Below, in pieces: positions 1 to 7,604 of a DNA stretch of 10,500 nucleotides. Below the pieces are notes generated by a model that had not been told where the DNA came from, made no database searches, and was given only the letters and a program-made list of their open reading frames with translations. The stretch is from an uncultured Bacilli bacterium (GTDB taxonomy: Bacteria; Bacillota_I; Bacilli_A; RF39; UBA660): NCBI GenBank assembly GCA_934148875.1, contig CAKPDJ010000044.1, positions 1 through 10,500 of the forward strand, read 5' to 3'. How positions within the stretch are numbered: the stretch's first letter is position 1; each line of letters begins with the position of its first letter. The position numbers were made by a program, and so were the translations under genes.

Positions 1-992
1 GGATAAAATTCCTGCAAATATAGGTTTAAGCTGTCAACAACCTCGAACATTTTGCTTGCACATTCTTTTTCTGTAGGTGCCTGTATAAGCATTACAAAAA
101 CTCCGTCATTTATCCTTGATAGGTATTCGGCAGAGGCAATTTTTGAATTTAAGTATGCAGCAGCATAACTCTCAATTTCCTTAATTGTTTTTTCTCCGCA
201 TTCAATGCTTATTTTTTCAACTTCATATGCCAAATAAACAACAGCATAAAGATTTTTAGATTGACGGGATAGTAACTGTTCAAAGGCATAATTATAATAT
301 TCTGCATTGCCTATACCCGTCAATTCGTCAATCATCGAAGCTTGATTGCTGTGTTTTTTTCTTTTGACGGCAATGACGGCAAGAAAACCGCAAATGACAA
401 TAAGAAAAGAAATTGACAAAATTATTATTTTTATTAAACGGTTTTTGTTGCTCACATCAGGATTATTATTTGAATTTGCGAGTAAAAATCCCATTTTTTC
501 CTCTTCGGATATATCCAAAAATGCATTTCTTATTTTCCCGATAAGTTCAGGAGAGGTAATTTCGGTAAAGCCTATGCAATAAGTTGTATTTTCCCCTTTA
601 GAATAAAACTCTAAAACCGGCAACAGTTCATCCACTTTGCAATCGTCCTGTTTATCGGAGAGTACTGTCAACAATTCAACCTGATTGTTGCGGGAAAGCT
701 CTTTCTGCCGATTTTCGGAAGAAGCTGAAATATAGGTAAATGAAATGCCTGTTTTTTCGGATACAACCTTCAGCATATCGGGAAAAACACCGCAAAAAGC
801 TTTATCTTCCTTACTGTAATATTCAAGCGGATATGCATTGGGATTTCCGGCAACATAAACGGTGTCCGCCTCATCGCTGTCACTTGGTACTGTATAAACA
901 GCGGCATAAACAGGCAACCCGATATTCAATATCATCGCAATAGAAAAAATGCATATAATTAAGCTTTTATAAAACTTTCGGCAATCATTCAT
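1..992 (-). CDS. Exported sensor-like protein with degenerate GGDEF domain (partial, runs off the window)
   Basis: The frame is open from an ATG at 992 to the left edge, giving 330 residues with the C-terminus missing. Residues 1-31 look like a signal peptide (hydrophobic 11-28, VYA-A cleavage type). Residues 45-175 resemble a family 3 solute-binding domain: VYVAGNPNAYPLEYY near the start, a GVFPDMLKVVSEKTG helix, and an FLDISEEEKMGFL end. At about 130 residues this is much shorter than the usual 220, so one lobe seems to be lacking. A membrane helix follows at about 186-208. The GGDEF fold opens with DELTGIGN (222-229), but the catalytic loop reads RINDGVF (293-299). The usual metal-site Asp segment (around 252-262) has no Asp, and there is no RxxD I-site. 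Cyclase activity is therefore unlikely. The start overlaps the previous stop by 8 nt and has GGAG 7 nt upstream. An EAL domain could follow beyond the edge; this cannot be seen. Confidence 0.82.
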   Translation of the reverse strand, partial: MNDCRKFYKSLIICIFSIAMILNIGLPVYAAVYTVPSDSDEADTVYVAGNPNAYPLEYYSKEDKAFCGVFPDMLKVVSEKTGISFTYISASSENRQKELSRNNQVELLTVLSDKQDDCKVDELLPVLEFYSKGENTTYCIGFTEITSPELIGKIRNAFLDISEEEKMGFLLANSNNNPDVSNKNRLIKIIILSISFLIVICGFLAVIAVKRKKHSNQASMIDELTGIGNAEYYNYAFEQLLSRQSKNLYAVVYLAYEVEKISIECGEKTIKEIESYAAAYLNSKIASAEYLSRINDGVFVMLIQAPTEKECASKMFEVVDSLNLYLQEFY

Positions 993-1371
993 ACCTTTGC
1001 TCCGTCCGCAAATCCGAAATTCTTTTTTCGGCCGAATTTAGCTGTTCTTTAACTTCCTCAAGCACTGAAACGGTCGCTTTGCGAATTTCTTCAATTCGGT
1101 TTTCCAATTCGCTTGACCTTTTGTCGGATAATTCAAATTTTTTCTGTAATTCATCGTTAATTCTTTTAAGATCGGTGTTTTCTTGATTTAAACGTGAATT
1201 ATAATCATTCAGTTCCTCATTCTTTTTATTCAGTTCCTCTAATATATCTTTCTGCTCTTTGATTTTTTGCGCTTCCTTTTGTTCATAGATATAGTTTAAC
1301 TGTGAAATGTATTCGCAAACATCGTTTTTATTAAATCCGAACAATGCGGTTCTTAAATCCTTAAGTTCCAT
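985..1371 (-). CDS. Small DivIVA-like coiled-coil protein
   Basis: This 128-residue protein begins LKDLRTALFGFNKNDVCEY, which matches the N-terminal lipid-binding and targeting segment of DivIVA/GpsB-type proteins (F-G-F/Y-N-xx-D-V near residues 11-18). Almost all of residues 25-122 is a charged heptad-rich coiled coil (runs of E, K, N and L at regular spacing). There is no membrane segment. DivIVA family proteins bind curved membrane and recruit partners to poles or septa. Placement directly after the glycosyltransferase (14 nt gap, GAGGAG site 8 nt before ATG) suggests it positions or scaffolds the synthase complex; that is inference. It is shorter than typical DivIVA (about 160-200 residues) and lacks an obvious second C-terminal domain. 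The DivIVA call rests on the N-terminal motif plus coiled coil. A generic coiled-coil protein remains possible. Confidence 0.78.
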   Translation of the reverse strand: MELKDLRTALFGFNKNDVCEYISQLNYIYEQKEAQKIKEQKDILEELNKKNEELNDYNSRLNQENTDLKRINDELQKKFELSDKRSSELENRIEEIRKATVSVLEEVKEQLNSAEKRISDLRTEQRYE

Positions 1372-1385
1372 ATATTTCTCTCCTC

Positions 1386-2789
1386 TTATTTAAAGTTGAT
1401 TTTTTTGCGTTCAATTCGACCCCATTGCAGTTTTTTCTTGCGATAACCGAAAAAAGCCGTTGCCCTGACCCAAGCCAAAACAAACCTAAGACATGTGATT
1501 TCAAAAACACACAAAAGGCAGGCTTTAACCGCGTCTGAAAATGTTACTTTCAAATCCGAAGTATAAATTCTTGAAAAAAACGCCGTAAGCGACAACACAC
1601 TTCCAAATACTGCATAGATAAGGAAAAACAGTACCATAAACGGAATGTTAATCAAATCCGTCGCAAAAGCCAAAAGCATTGTCAGAACTCCGAATATTTC
1701 TATAAAAGGCGAAAGCAATTCATAAATCAGAAAATATAAATATGAAATATAACCTACCGCACCGAATTTGGGGTTGAAAAGCATTTTTCTGTGTTTAATC
1801 ATACTTTGAAACAGTCCAATGTGCCAGCGCTTACGCTGCTTTTTTAAGTCGCTCAGCTTTTCGGGAGCCTGCGTCCAACAAATGGCGTCGGTTGCATAGC
1901 AGATAGTGTATTTCATATTATTGACCGTACAGTATTCATGCAGCTTTACTACAAGCTCCATATCCTCACCCATTGTTTTGTTATTGTAACCTCCGGCGGC
2001 AATTACAACATCCTTTTTAAACAAACCGAATGCACCTGAAATAATAAGCGAGCCGTTGAATTTATCGAACATAATGCGTGACGCTAAAAATGACCGGTCA
2101 TATTCAAGCACTTGCATACAGGCAATGATATTTTTTGGAAGTTGATATTTTTTCACTCTGCAATTCTCAAGCTCAACATCATTTGACAGCCTTATCAACC
2201 CTCCGACTGCAACAACATTCGGTTTTTCTAAAATAGGCTGAGAGATGTTTTTAAGTGAATCATACTGAAGTACCGAGTCTGCGTCCATACAGATAAAATA
2301 AGGATAATTAGCGGCGTTTATACCCATATTCAGTGCGTCGGCTTTTCCGCCGTTTTTCTTTCGTATAACAGTAAGCGGCACACGGGTATCACTTGTTTCA
2401 TAAATAAATTCCTCGGGCTGACATTCAATTTGTCTGCGAATCGGACGTGAAACACGGTGCATTGAAAATGCGTCAATAACCTTTTTTGCGGTTTCGTCGC
2501 GTGAACCATCATCAACTACAATGATTTCGTAAGACCGATAATCAAGCTCAAGCAGGGACTTAACCGTTTCCACTACAGTTATTTCTTCGTTATAAGCAGG
2601 GACTACAATGGTAATCGGCACAAAATAATCGTTCGGAAAAAAATTTTTAAGGCATTTTCGGCGATGTGTTTTGTAAAGCTCAGAAGATCCTACCAAAACA
2701 GACAGAAACAAAAAGGTTGAATAACCAATCATATAAATAATAAAAAACACACCGACGGCTTTTAGGAATATATCTATTGCTTCTATCAT
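1386..2789 (-). CDS. Processive membrane glycosyltransferase, family 2 (PgaC/BcsA-like core)
   Basis: This 467-residue protein has a membrane helix at about 7-33, a cytoplasmic GT2 domain at about 57-330, and a C-terminal membrane bundle (helices around 345-375, 378-406 and 424-446). All motifs of processive inverting GT2 enzymes are visible: VVPAYNEE (62-69), DDGS (93-96), the DxD motif DAD (169-171), GED (274-276, in the place of the catalytic-base Asp motif) and QRKRW (318-322, QxxRW). Such enzymes polymerise a beta-linked polysaccharide from UDP-sugars and extrude it; cellulose, poly-N-acetylglucosamine and hyaluronan synthases belong here. The sugar cannot be told from sequence by eye. 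There is no PilZ domain after the last helix, only a basic tail, so direct c-di-GMP allostery of the BcsA type is not expected. The ATG overlaps the upstream stop by 4 nt (ATGA) and has GGAGG 10 nt upstream. Confidence 0.93.
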   Translation of the reverse strand: MIEAIDIFLKAVGVFFIIYMIGYSTFLFLSVLVGSSELYKTHRRKCLKNFFPNDYFVPITIVVPAYNEEITVVETVKSLLELDYRSYEIIVVDDGSRDETAKKVIDAFSMHRVSRPIRRQIECQPEEFIYETSDTRVPLTVIRKKNGGKADALNMGINAANYPYFICMDADSVLQYDSLKNISQPILEKPNVVAVGGLIRLSNDVELENCRVKKYQLPKNIIACMQVLEYDRSFLASRIMFDKFNGSLIISGAFGLFKKDVVIAAGGYNNKTMGEDMELVVKLHEYCTVNNMKYTICYATDAICWTQAPEKLSDLKKQRKRWHIGLFQSMIKHRKMLFNPKFGAVGYISYLYFLIYELLSPFIEIFGVLTMLLAFATDLINIPFMVLFFLIYAVFGSVLSLTAFFSRIYTSDLKVTFSDAVKACLLCVFEITCLRFVLAWVRATAFFGYRKKKLQWGRIERKKINFK

Positions 2790-3895
2790 ATATGAACCGC
2801 CTCCTTTTCACCCGAATAATCCCGTTGCAGACAATACCTGATAATTTCCGAAGCATAGCGGTCGTTTCCGTCTATAATATCGCTTAATTCCGAATATGTA
2901 ATTCCGAGATTTTTCAAACTCGCCGCCGAATTGAGCCGTACATACCAGTTTCGGCTATACAGATTTTTCTTTAAAATATGTACGGTGTTTTCATACGGAT
3001 ATGAACCGAGAGCGGTTGAAGCAATAGCGGCATATTCCCACTTTTGCTCTGAGTTCTCCTCAGCAAAACCGCACAGCGACTCATACGCTTTTGAAAACGG
3101 ATATTTGCCGAGATATCGGATTGCCGCATAGCGTATTTCATCATTCAAATCCTCGTTTATCAAAAGCGATAATGCAAACTTTTGGTACTCACTGCCTGAA
3201 AAGCGCAAATAATCAAGTAATGTCACTTGCATTCCTACTGAAAAATCAAAAAAATTTTCAACGATTTTTTTGCCCAAAGTATTACCGCTGCCGGCAAAAT
3301 TCAAAAGACCGTCGGATAACAGCTTTCGGTGATAGAATAAATCACTACGGTCAATTGTTTTAATAGCTTTTATAATACAGTCAACATCGCCCGTAGTGTA
3401 AAGCGCCTGCATAGCATTTTCACGGCAGTAAATGCTCGGTTCGTTCAAAAGCTCAAGTAAAGCCCCCTCAAGGCTATAAAAGGAACGGTATGCTATTACT
3501 CGGTATTTTTTTATAATATAGGGGAAATAGGCGGCTTCAATTCTGTTTCGCTTCATATAATATGCCATAAGTGATATAAAAACCTCGTCAAGACTATGCA
3601 AATAATTGCGAATTTCCTGCGGGTGGCTTATATATTCAGCCTCCAACATTTTGTCAAAGGCTATCATATTCCCGACTTTTCGTAATTTCCGGCTCAGATA
3701 TAGCTTATGGTTTTTGTCAATAGGGGAGCCTGCCTCCGCAGCTTTAAGCCGGAGCACAACCTCATAACGCAGATTTTTGCTTACTTTTTCCGTCTTTCGT
3801 TCGCTTTTGCGAAATAAAAGCGCAGTGATTATATTAAAAATAATCATTGCTCCGCATACAAACAGATAGATATACAGCATTATTTCTACTCTCAC
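2786..3895 (-). CDS. Membrane-anchored HEAT-repeat protein
   Basis: Read from a GTG at 3895, this is a 369-residue protein with one N-terminal membrane helix at about 6-28, followed by basic residues and a long alpha-helical region. Repeated helix pairs of HEAT type are visible at roughly 153-178, 235-274, 281-312 and 316-331, with the recurring pattern of R or Y, then AA, then L-G (for example IRYAAIRYLGKYP, YAAIASTALGSYP, VRLNSAASLKNLG). HEAT arrays are protein-binding scaffolds with no catalysis of their own. The position between the GH-like protein and the glycosyltransferase, with 4-nt overlaps on both sides, implies co-production with the synthase. It may be a structural or regulatory partner holding the complex at the membrane (inference). 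The basic stretch after the helix suggests the repeats are cytoplasmic. A TTG start at 3916 is possible but less likely. Confidence 0.86.
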   Translation of the reverse strand: MRVEIMLYIYLFVCGAMIIFNIITALLFRKSERKTEKVSKNLRYEVVLRLKAAEAGSPIDKNHKLYLSRKLRKVGNMIAFDKMLEAEYISHPQEIRNYLHSLDEVFISLMAYYMKRNRIEAAYFPYIIKKYRVIAYRSFYSLEGALLELLNEPSIYCRENAMQALYTTGDVDCIIKAIKTIDRSDLFYHRKLLSDGLLNFAGSGNTLGKKIVENFFDFSVGMQVTLLDYLRFSGSEYQKFALSLLINEDLNDEIRYAAIRYLGKYPFSKAYESLCGFAEENSEQKWEYAAIASTALGSYPYENTVHILKKNLYSRNWYVRLNSAASLKNLGITYSELSDIIDGNDRYASEIIRYCLQRDYSGEKEAVHI

Positions 3896-6084
3896 GGCGA
3901 CACCTCTTTGTTCCAATAACTTTGTAATAGATAATAGGAATTCTTAAGCCTTTCGTGATAAGTCACTTTGTTGCCCCACCCCTTCAGTTCAAAGGATGAA
4001 AGATGGCAGCGGTTACTGCTTTCGGTCATAATTCCAATATTCATTTTATTGATATTTATAAATTTAATTCCGTAATTTCCGCTGTAATAATCATCGAGGA
4101 TTTCCATTTTAGACGGATCGGAGAAATTAAGCAGCTGCCACGGCAATTTCACTTCTATATAATCTCCGCTTTGGGCAAAATCGGCAAGCGAGTCAAAGTC
4201 GGCAGAATCCGGATTGGCGTTTCCGTATCTCAGCTTTCCGGTTTCAAATGAGGGTTCACCGAAATTAAAGAGATTACTGTGTCTCTGTTCCTCCGTGACA
4301 TTGAAAATTTCAAGGATCATATCAATGTTTACAAATTTTGAGGAGTTCTTATCGGGAACATTATCAACAAGATAGGTATCAAAGCCTTTAAGATTTTGCG
4401 AATAGGTAGATCGAAGTACTTCATATCGTTCCTGAACCATAAGCCGACTGTTGTCTTTCCCATTGACTACAAGGACAAAATCCGCTGCCTTATCAAACTT
4501 CAAGCCAAAGTTCTCACAGTAATTACTGCCGGATTTCGGTGTGGTATCAATAGGAATAAATATTTTGTCATTTTCAAAATCAAGGTTTTTCTTATAGATT
4601 AGAAAATACATAAACCGCTCATCATAACGGATACTTACAGACATATCACCCGATTGTACTACAGGCTTTTCTCCCGACCATTCCGAAATATCTCCGTCTG
4701 CATAACAAACGGATTTTTCTTTCCCGGGGTCAAAGGAAAGAAGTCCGAAATACTGCTCGTTTGTTTGATAATCCGACCAATAAGGATTTCGGGTTAAATT
4801 TACGGCATACATAGTATTCCAAGTGCGCTTGAACCATTCGTCTTGCCACGAAAACACGCAAGAACCCGCACATCCTGCAGCCATTATATCTTCATAGCAC
4901 CGAATAAGCGCCTGTCCTTGATCCTTTTCGGACATATTGCCTTGATTTCGGTTCGTGTTTAAATCTCTGTGTGCCATTCCTCTGCCTGTTGAAACACCGA
5001 ATTCAGAAATTACTACGGGAATTGTATGGTGCGAGGTAAGCATATTTAAGTATGCTCGATAGGTATTTAATTCTTCACCGTCATAAAACTGAGTTTTGTC
5101 GGTGATACCCGAAAAGCTCCAATCGTCGGTCCAATTAAGATAATCTGGATAGTAAGGATAAACATGATATGAGGCAAATTGTCCTGTAAGCAACTTGTCG
5201 GTTGTTTTAATATGCTCAACATCCACATAGGCGCATTTCATATATAAGTTTTTTACAGTTTCGGGATATTTAAAAGGATCGGTTGTCGGCCAATTTGAAA
5301 AGGCAATCAGCTTTTGCGTTTTATAGCGTTTTGTTTCATAATCTATCAAATGATTTCCAAGCTTGCACAAAAGCGTTTCAAAAACCGAGGCATTTTCTGC
5401 CGTATAAAGATATTCTCCTTTAAAAGACGTATACTCCATCATATTCTTATAGGTTTCATCTGTATAGGCTACCGTAATATCGTCCCATTCAACACCGAGA
5501 ATATAGCCGATAACCCACTCTGAAACATCCTTGCGGTATGTTCCGTGACCGGCGCTGGCAACGCGCCCTAAGGAAAGCTTTTTCTTTCCGTGAATAACAT
5601 CAATCATGGTAATGCTGTCACGGGAAAAGGTGGTGTAAAAGTCCTTATCATAAGCGTCTCTGTGGGAATTCTGAACATAATCGTTTACCCACACTCCGTG
5701 AATCATATAAAGAGGATCCGGATTTTGATAGTTATATTCATAAAATGCGTTATAAAAGGTATCGTTCTGAATGGTGTAAACACGAATAGTGTTAGCACCC
5801 ATTTCTTTTATATATTTAAACCATCTCTTATAGGTTTCTTTGTCTATGCTGAAATCCGTAGACCATTCACCCGGCTCGCCCGAGCCTAAGTTAACGCCTT
5901 TTATTTCAAATTCATTATATTCTTTTCCGCTGTTAAGCAGAATTTTGTTTTCCTTTGTTTTTACAAAGGTTTTCACTTCTTTTGAAGGGTTAAGATCGAT
6001 ATATACTCCCAAACGGTAGTAAGCGGCATCAACACCGACAAATAAAAGAGCAATACATAAAACAATAATAATAAATTTTTTCAT
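3892..6084 (-). CDS. Membrane-anchored glycoside-hydrolase-like protein with C-terminal carbohydrate-binding-type domain
   Basis: This is a 730-residue protein with an N-terminal hydrophobic signal or anchor (3-19). A TIM-barrel region follows at about 58-450 in clan GH-A/GH2 style: a first strand FEIKGVNLG (59-67), an MGANTIRVYT strand (95-104), ILGVEWDD (195-202) with Glu199 as candidate acid/base, and PVVISEFGVSTGRG (356-369) with Glu361 as candidate nucleophile. FSWQDEWFK (411-419) resembles the last barrel strands. Residues about 460-705 form a separate beta-rich domain starting ADGDISEWSG, with YDERFMYFLIY (487-497); this resembles CBM9-like domains. The protein would act outside the cell, trimming, releasing or binding the glycan made by the downstream synthase (inference). 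The ATG follows the CotH stop by 12 nt, with AAGGAG about 6 nt upstream. The exact GH family and substrate are not determined. Confidence 0.85.
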   Translation of the reverse strand: MKKFIIIVLCIALLFVGVDAAYYRLGVYIDLNPSKEVKTFVKTKENKILLNSGKEYNEFEIKGVNLGSGEPGEWSTDFSIDKETYKRWFKYIKEMGANTIRVYTIQNDTFYNAFYEYNYQNPDPLYMIHGVWVNDYVQNSHRDAYDKDFYTTFSRDSITMIDVIHGKKKLSLGRVASAGHGTYRKDVSEWVIGYILGVEWDDITVAYTDETYKNMMEYTSFKGEYLYTAENASVFETLLCKLGNHLIDYETKRYKTQKLIAFSNWPTTDPFKYPETVKNLYMKCAYVDVEHIKTTDKLLTGQFASYHVYPYYPDYLNWTDDWSFSGITDKTQFYDGEELNTYRAYLNMLTSHHTIPVVISEFGVSTGRGMAHRDLNTNRNQGNMSEKDQGQALIRCYEDIMAAGCAGSCVFSWQDEWFKRTWNTMYAVNLTRNPYWSDYQTNEQYFGLLSFDPGKEKSVCYADGDISEWSGEKPVVQSGDMSVSIRYDERFMYFLIYKKNLDFENDKIFIPIDTTPKSGSNYCENFGLKFDKAADFVLVVNGKDNSRLMVQERYEVLRSTYSQNLKGFDTYLVDNVPDKNSSKFVNIDMILEIFNVTEEQRHSNLFNFGEPSFETGKLRYGNANPDSADFDSLADFAQSGDYIEVKLPWQLLNFSDPSKMEILDDYYSGNYGIKFININKMNIGIMTESSNRCHLSSFELKGWGNKVTYHERLKNSYYLLQSYWNKEVSP
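3901..3906 (-). promoter_or_regulatory. Ribosome binding site that sets the GTG start of the HEAT-repeat gene
   Basis: GAGGTG lies 5 nt before the GTG at 3893-3895. The GTG overlaps the stop of the upstream gene as GTGA, a classic translational coupling arrangement. The longer TTG start at 3916 would put this site inside the gene, give a 25-nt overlap, and add seven residues before the membrane helix. The same GAGGTG with 5-nt spacing precedes the TTG of the VTC gene. Confidence 0.75.
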
Positions 6085-6096
6085 ATATGCTCCTTT

Positions 6097-7590
6097 CTAA
6101 TCTGTTACCTCGGTGTATTTCTTGATTTTTGATGACGCACTGTATTGTTTAAGTGTTTCAATGTTATCGTCAAGCCAAGCTGTACGCACACTGAAAAATG
6201 TTTTTAGCTGCATTACTGCCTCGTCATACGAATGAAGATTTCTGCCTTCGGGTTCAAGAAGAGTATCGTCGCTAAAAGACGAAGCCCATCGTTTGTTGTT
6301 CCGTTCTATTGCCGGTCCTAAAAATTCGGTAACCCCGTCAATATATTCTTCTAAATATTTATCGCTGAATACAGTTTTTCGTAAAGACCGATATTTGCTT
6401 ATAACACTTTCAACAAAATCTTCATCTTTCATCAGCATACCGAACCATAATTTGTTTTGAATTTCAAAATGCTGTACCGTCATAACGCTTTGTTCTTGAT
6501 AATTGTCACAAGCATTATTAAAGTCCCAAACGCACATCTTGTATTTTCCGCTTGTATCCTTATAAATATAGGTGGAATAAGATCCGGCGTCATAGTTTAC
6601 AACAAGCTCGTGAATGATAAAATACGAGACTAACGAATCAACATCAATATAATTTTTATAGCCGTATTTTTTGTTGTTGAAATCATATGAATAAAGCGCC
6701 TTTTCAAAGCGTGAGAAGTCGGTTTCAATAGATCTTTTAAGCGTTTCGTTCAGTTTCTGCGGTCCGGGATATTCAACCTCTAATTTTAAATCCCTGTCTG
6801 CTCTTAGAGTATATTCAGTCAGGTTATTTACACGGTCGGATTCAATGTAGTTTTGTCGGTCCAATCTTAAAAGGTAACCGGTGTAGGTATTATCCTTAGC
6901 GTCAACCGACATATTAAGCCTTGCACCGTCTTTGCCTGCTGTAATCAGCTCGGTCAAAACATATACTCCCTCATATTCGCCGTTGATAACAACCTCACAA
7001 AAACGCACATTCGGCGCATAGTCCATAATTTCTCCCGATAAGTTATACATCATATAGTTGCGTATCAGTGTTTTATCAAGGTAAGGCCCGTGCAACACCC
7101 AGTCTTGGTGTTTATCCATTCCGAGCAGTGACTGAGGATTATTGTTTCCATTCTTATCAATAAGCTTAATGCGATAACCTGATTTTTCAAAAAACCTCGA
7201 GCTGTTACCGCGCACATGAATAATTACATCGCTTGAAACCGTAGATTCATCGGATGTATGATTATATTCGGTTTCCGAATCCATAATCCGCATAGAGGCA
7301 GTTATTCGGTCGTTTCCGTCGGGTGTGGAGGAAAATCCGGTGTGTTTCCCGTTTTCGTCTTTCATTCCTTTTCCCGGTATTTCCTGACCGTTTGTATCAA
7401 TAGAAATAAGCGGGAGGTGAGTGCAAAGCTCGCCGTCATTATGGGTTTGCTCGCATTTTTGTTTTGGCACATAAGATAAATGCTGATGAACGCGTTTTTC
7501 GGTTGTAAGACCGAACAGCAAATTCCAATTAAGTGAACCCACAAACAATATTGCAATGCACGCAATCGCCCCGATAAATTTATATTTCAT
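6097..7590 (-). CDS. Exported CotH kinase family protein
   Basis: This 497-residue protein has an N-terminal signal or anchor helix at about 5-27, so the main domain is probably extracytoplasmic. CotH family motifs are clear: VRGNSSR (126-132) followed by K136 and YRIK (139-142); WVLHGPYLDKTLIRNYM (164-180); NGEYEGVYVLTE (203-214); and WDFNNA (355-360), whose Asp356 fits the metal-binding Asp of the kinase fold. Bacillus CotH is an atypical kinase that phosphorylates spore coat proteins, but many CotH homologues lie outside spore loci. Here the company is polysaccharide genes. A cluster of Cys and His (H35, H37, C46, H50, C56, H58) sits before the domain and could form a disulphide or metal site. 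It could phosphorylate a surface protein or glycan (inference). GGAGG lies about 7 nt before the ATG, 14 nt after the DUF4956 stop. Confidence 0.92.
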   Translation of the reverse strand: MKYKFIGAIACIAILFVGSLNWNLLFGLTTEKRVHQHLSYVPKQKCEQTHNDGELCTHLPLISIDTNGQEIPGKGMKDENGKHTGFSSTPDGNDRITASMRIMDSETEYNHTSDESTVSSDVIIHVRGNSSRFFEKSGYRIKLIDKNGNNNPQSLLGMDKHQDWVLHGPYLDKTLIRNYMMYNLSGEIMDYAPNVRFCEVVINGEYEGVYVLTELITAGKDGARLNMSVDAKDNTYTGYLLRLDRQNYIESDRVNNLTEYTLRADRDLKLEVEYPGPQKLNETLKRSIETDFSRFEKALYSYDFNNKKYGYKNYIDVDSLVSYFIIHELVVNYDAGSYSTYIYKDTSGKYKMCVWDFNNACDNYQEQSVMTVQHFEIQNKLWFGMLMKDEDFVESVISKYRSLRKTVFSDKYLEEYIDGVTEFLGPAIERNNKRWASSFSDDTLLEPEGRNLHSYDEAVMQLKTFFSVRTAWLDDNIETLKQYSASSKIKKYTEVTD

Positions 7591-7604
7591 CTGAAAATCC
7601 TCCG

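Noticed and set aside
346..582. 78-residue open frame on the plus strand
   Set aside because: It lies antisense within the degenerate GGDEF gene, whose minus-strand frame is open throughout and has recognisable domains.
3896..3916. TTG start at 3916 for the HEAT-repeat gene
   Set aside because: A GAGGTG site lies just downstream of it, 5 nt before GTG at 3895, and that GTG gives a 4-nt overlap with the preceding stop, like the other junctions in the operon.
7362..7565. 67-residue open frame on the minus strand inside the CotH gene
   Set aside because: It is another frame of a well-supported CotH reading frame and shows no domain or start site of its own.
6097..7590. Spore coat gene assignment (cotH) from the family name
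   Set aside because: No sporulation gene or sporulation-type promoter is seen; the operon is under a c-di-GMP riboswitch, so the family name should not be taken as the role.
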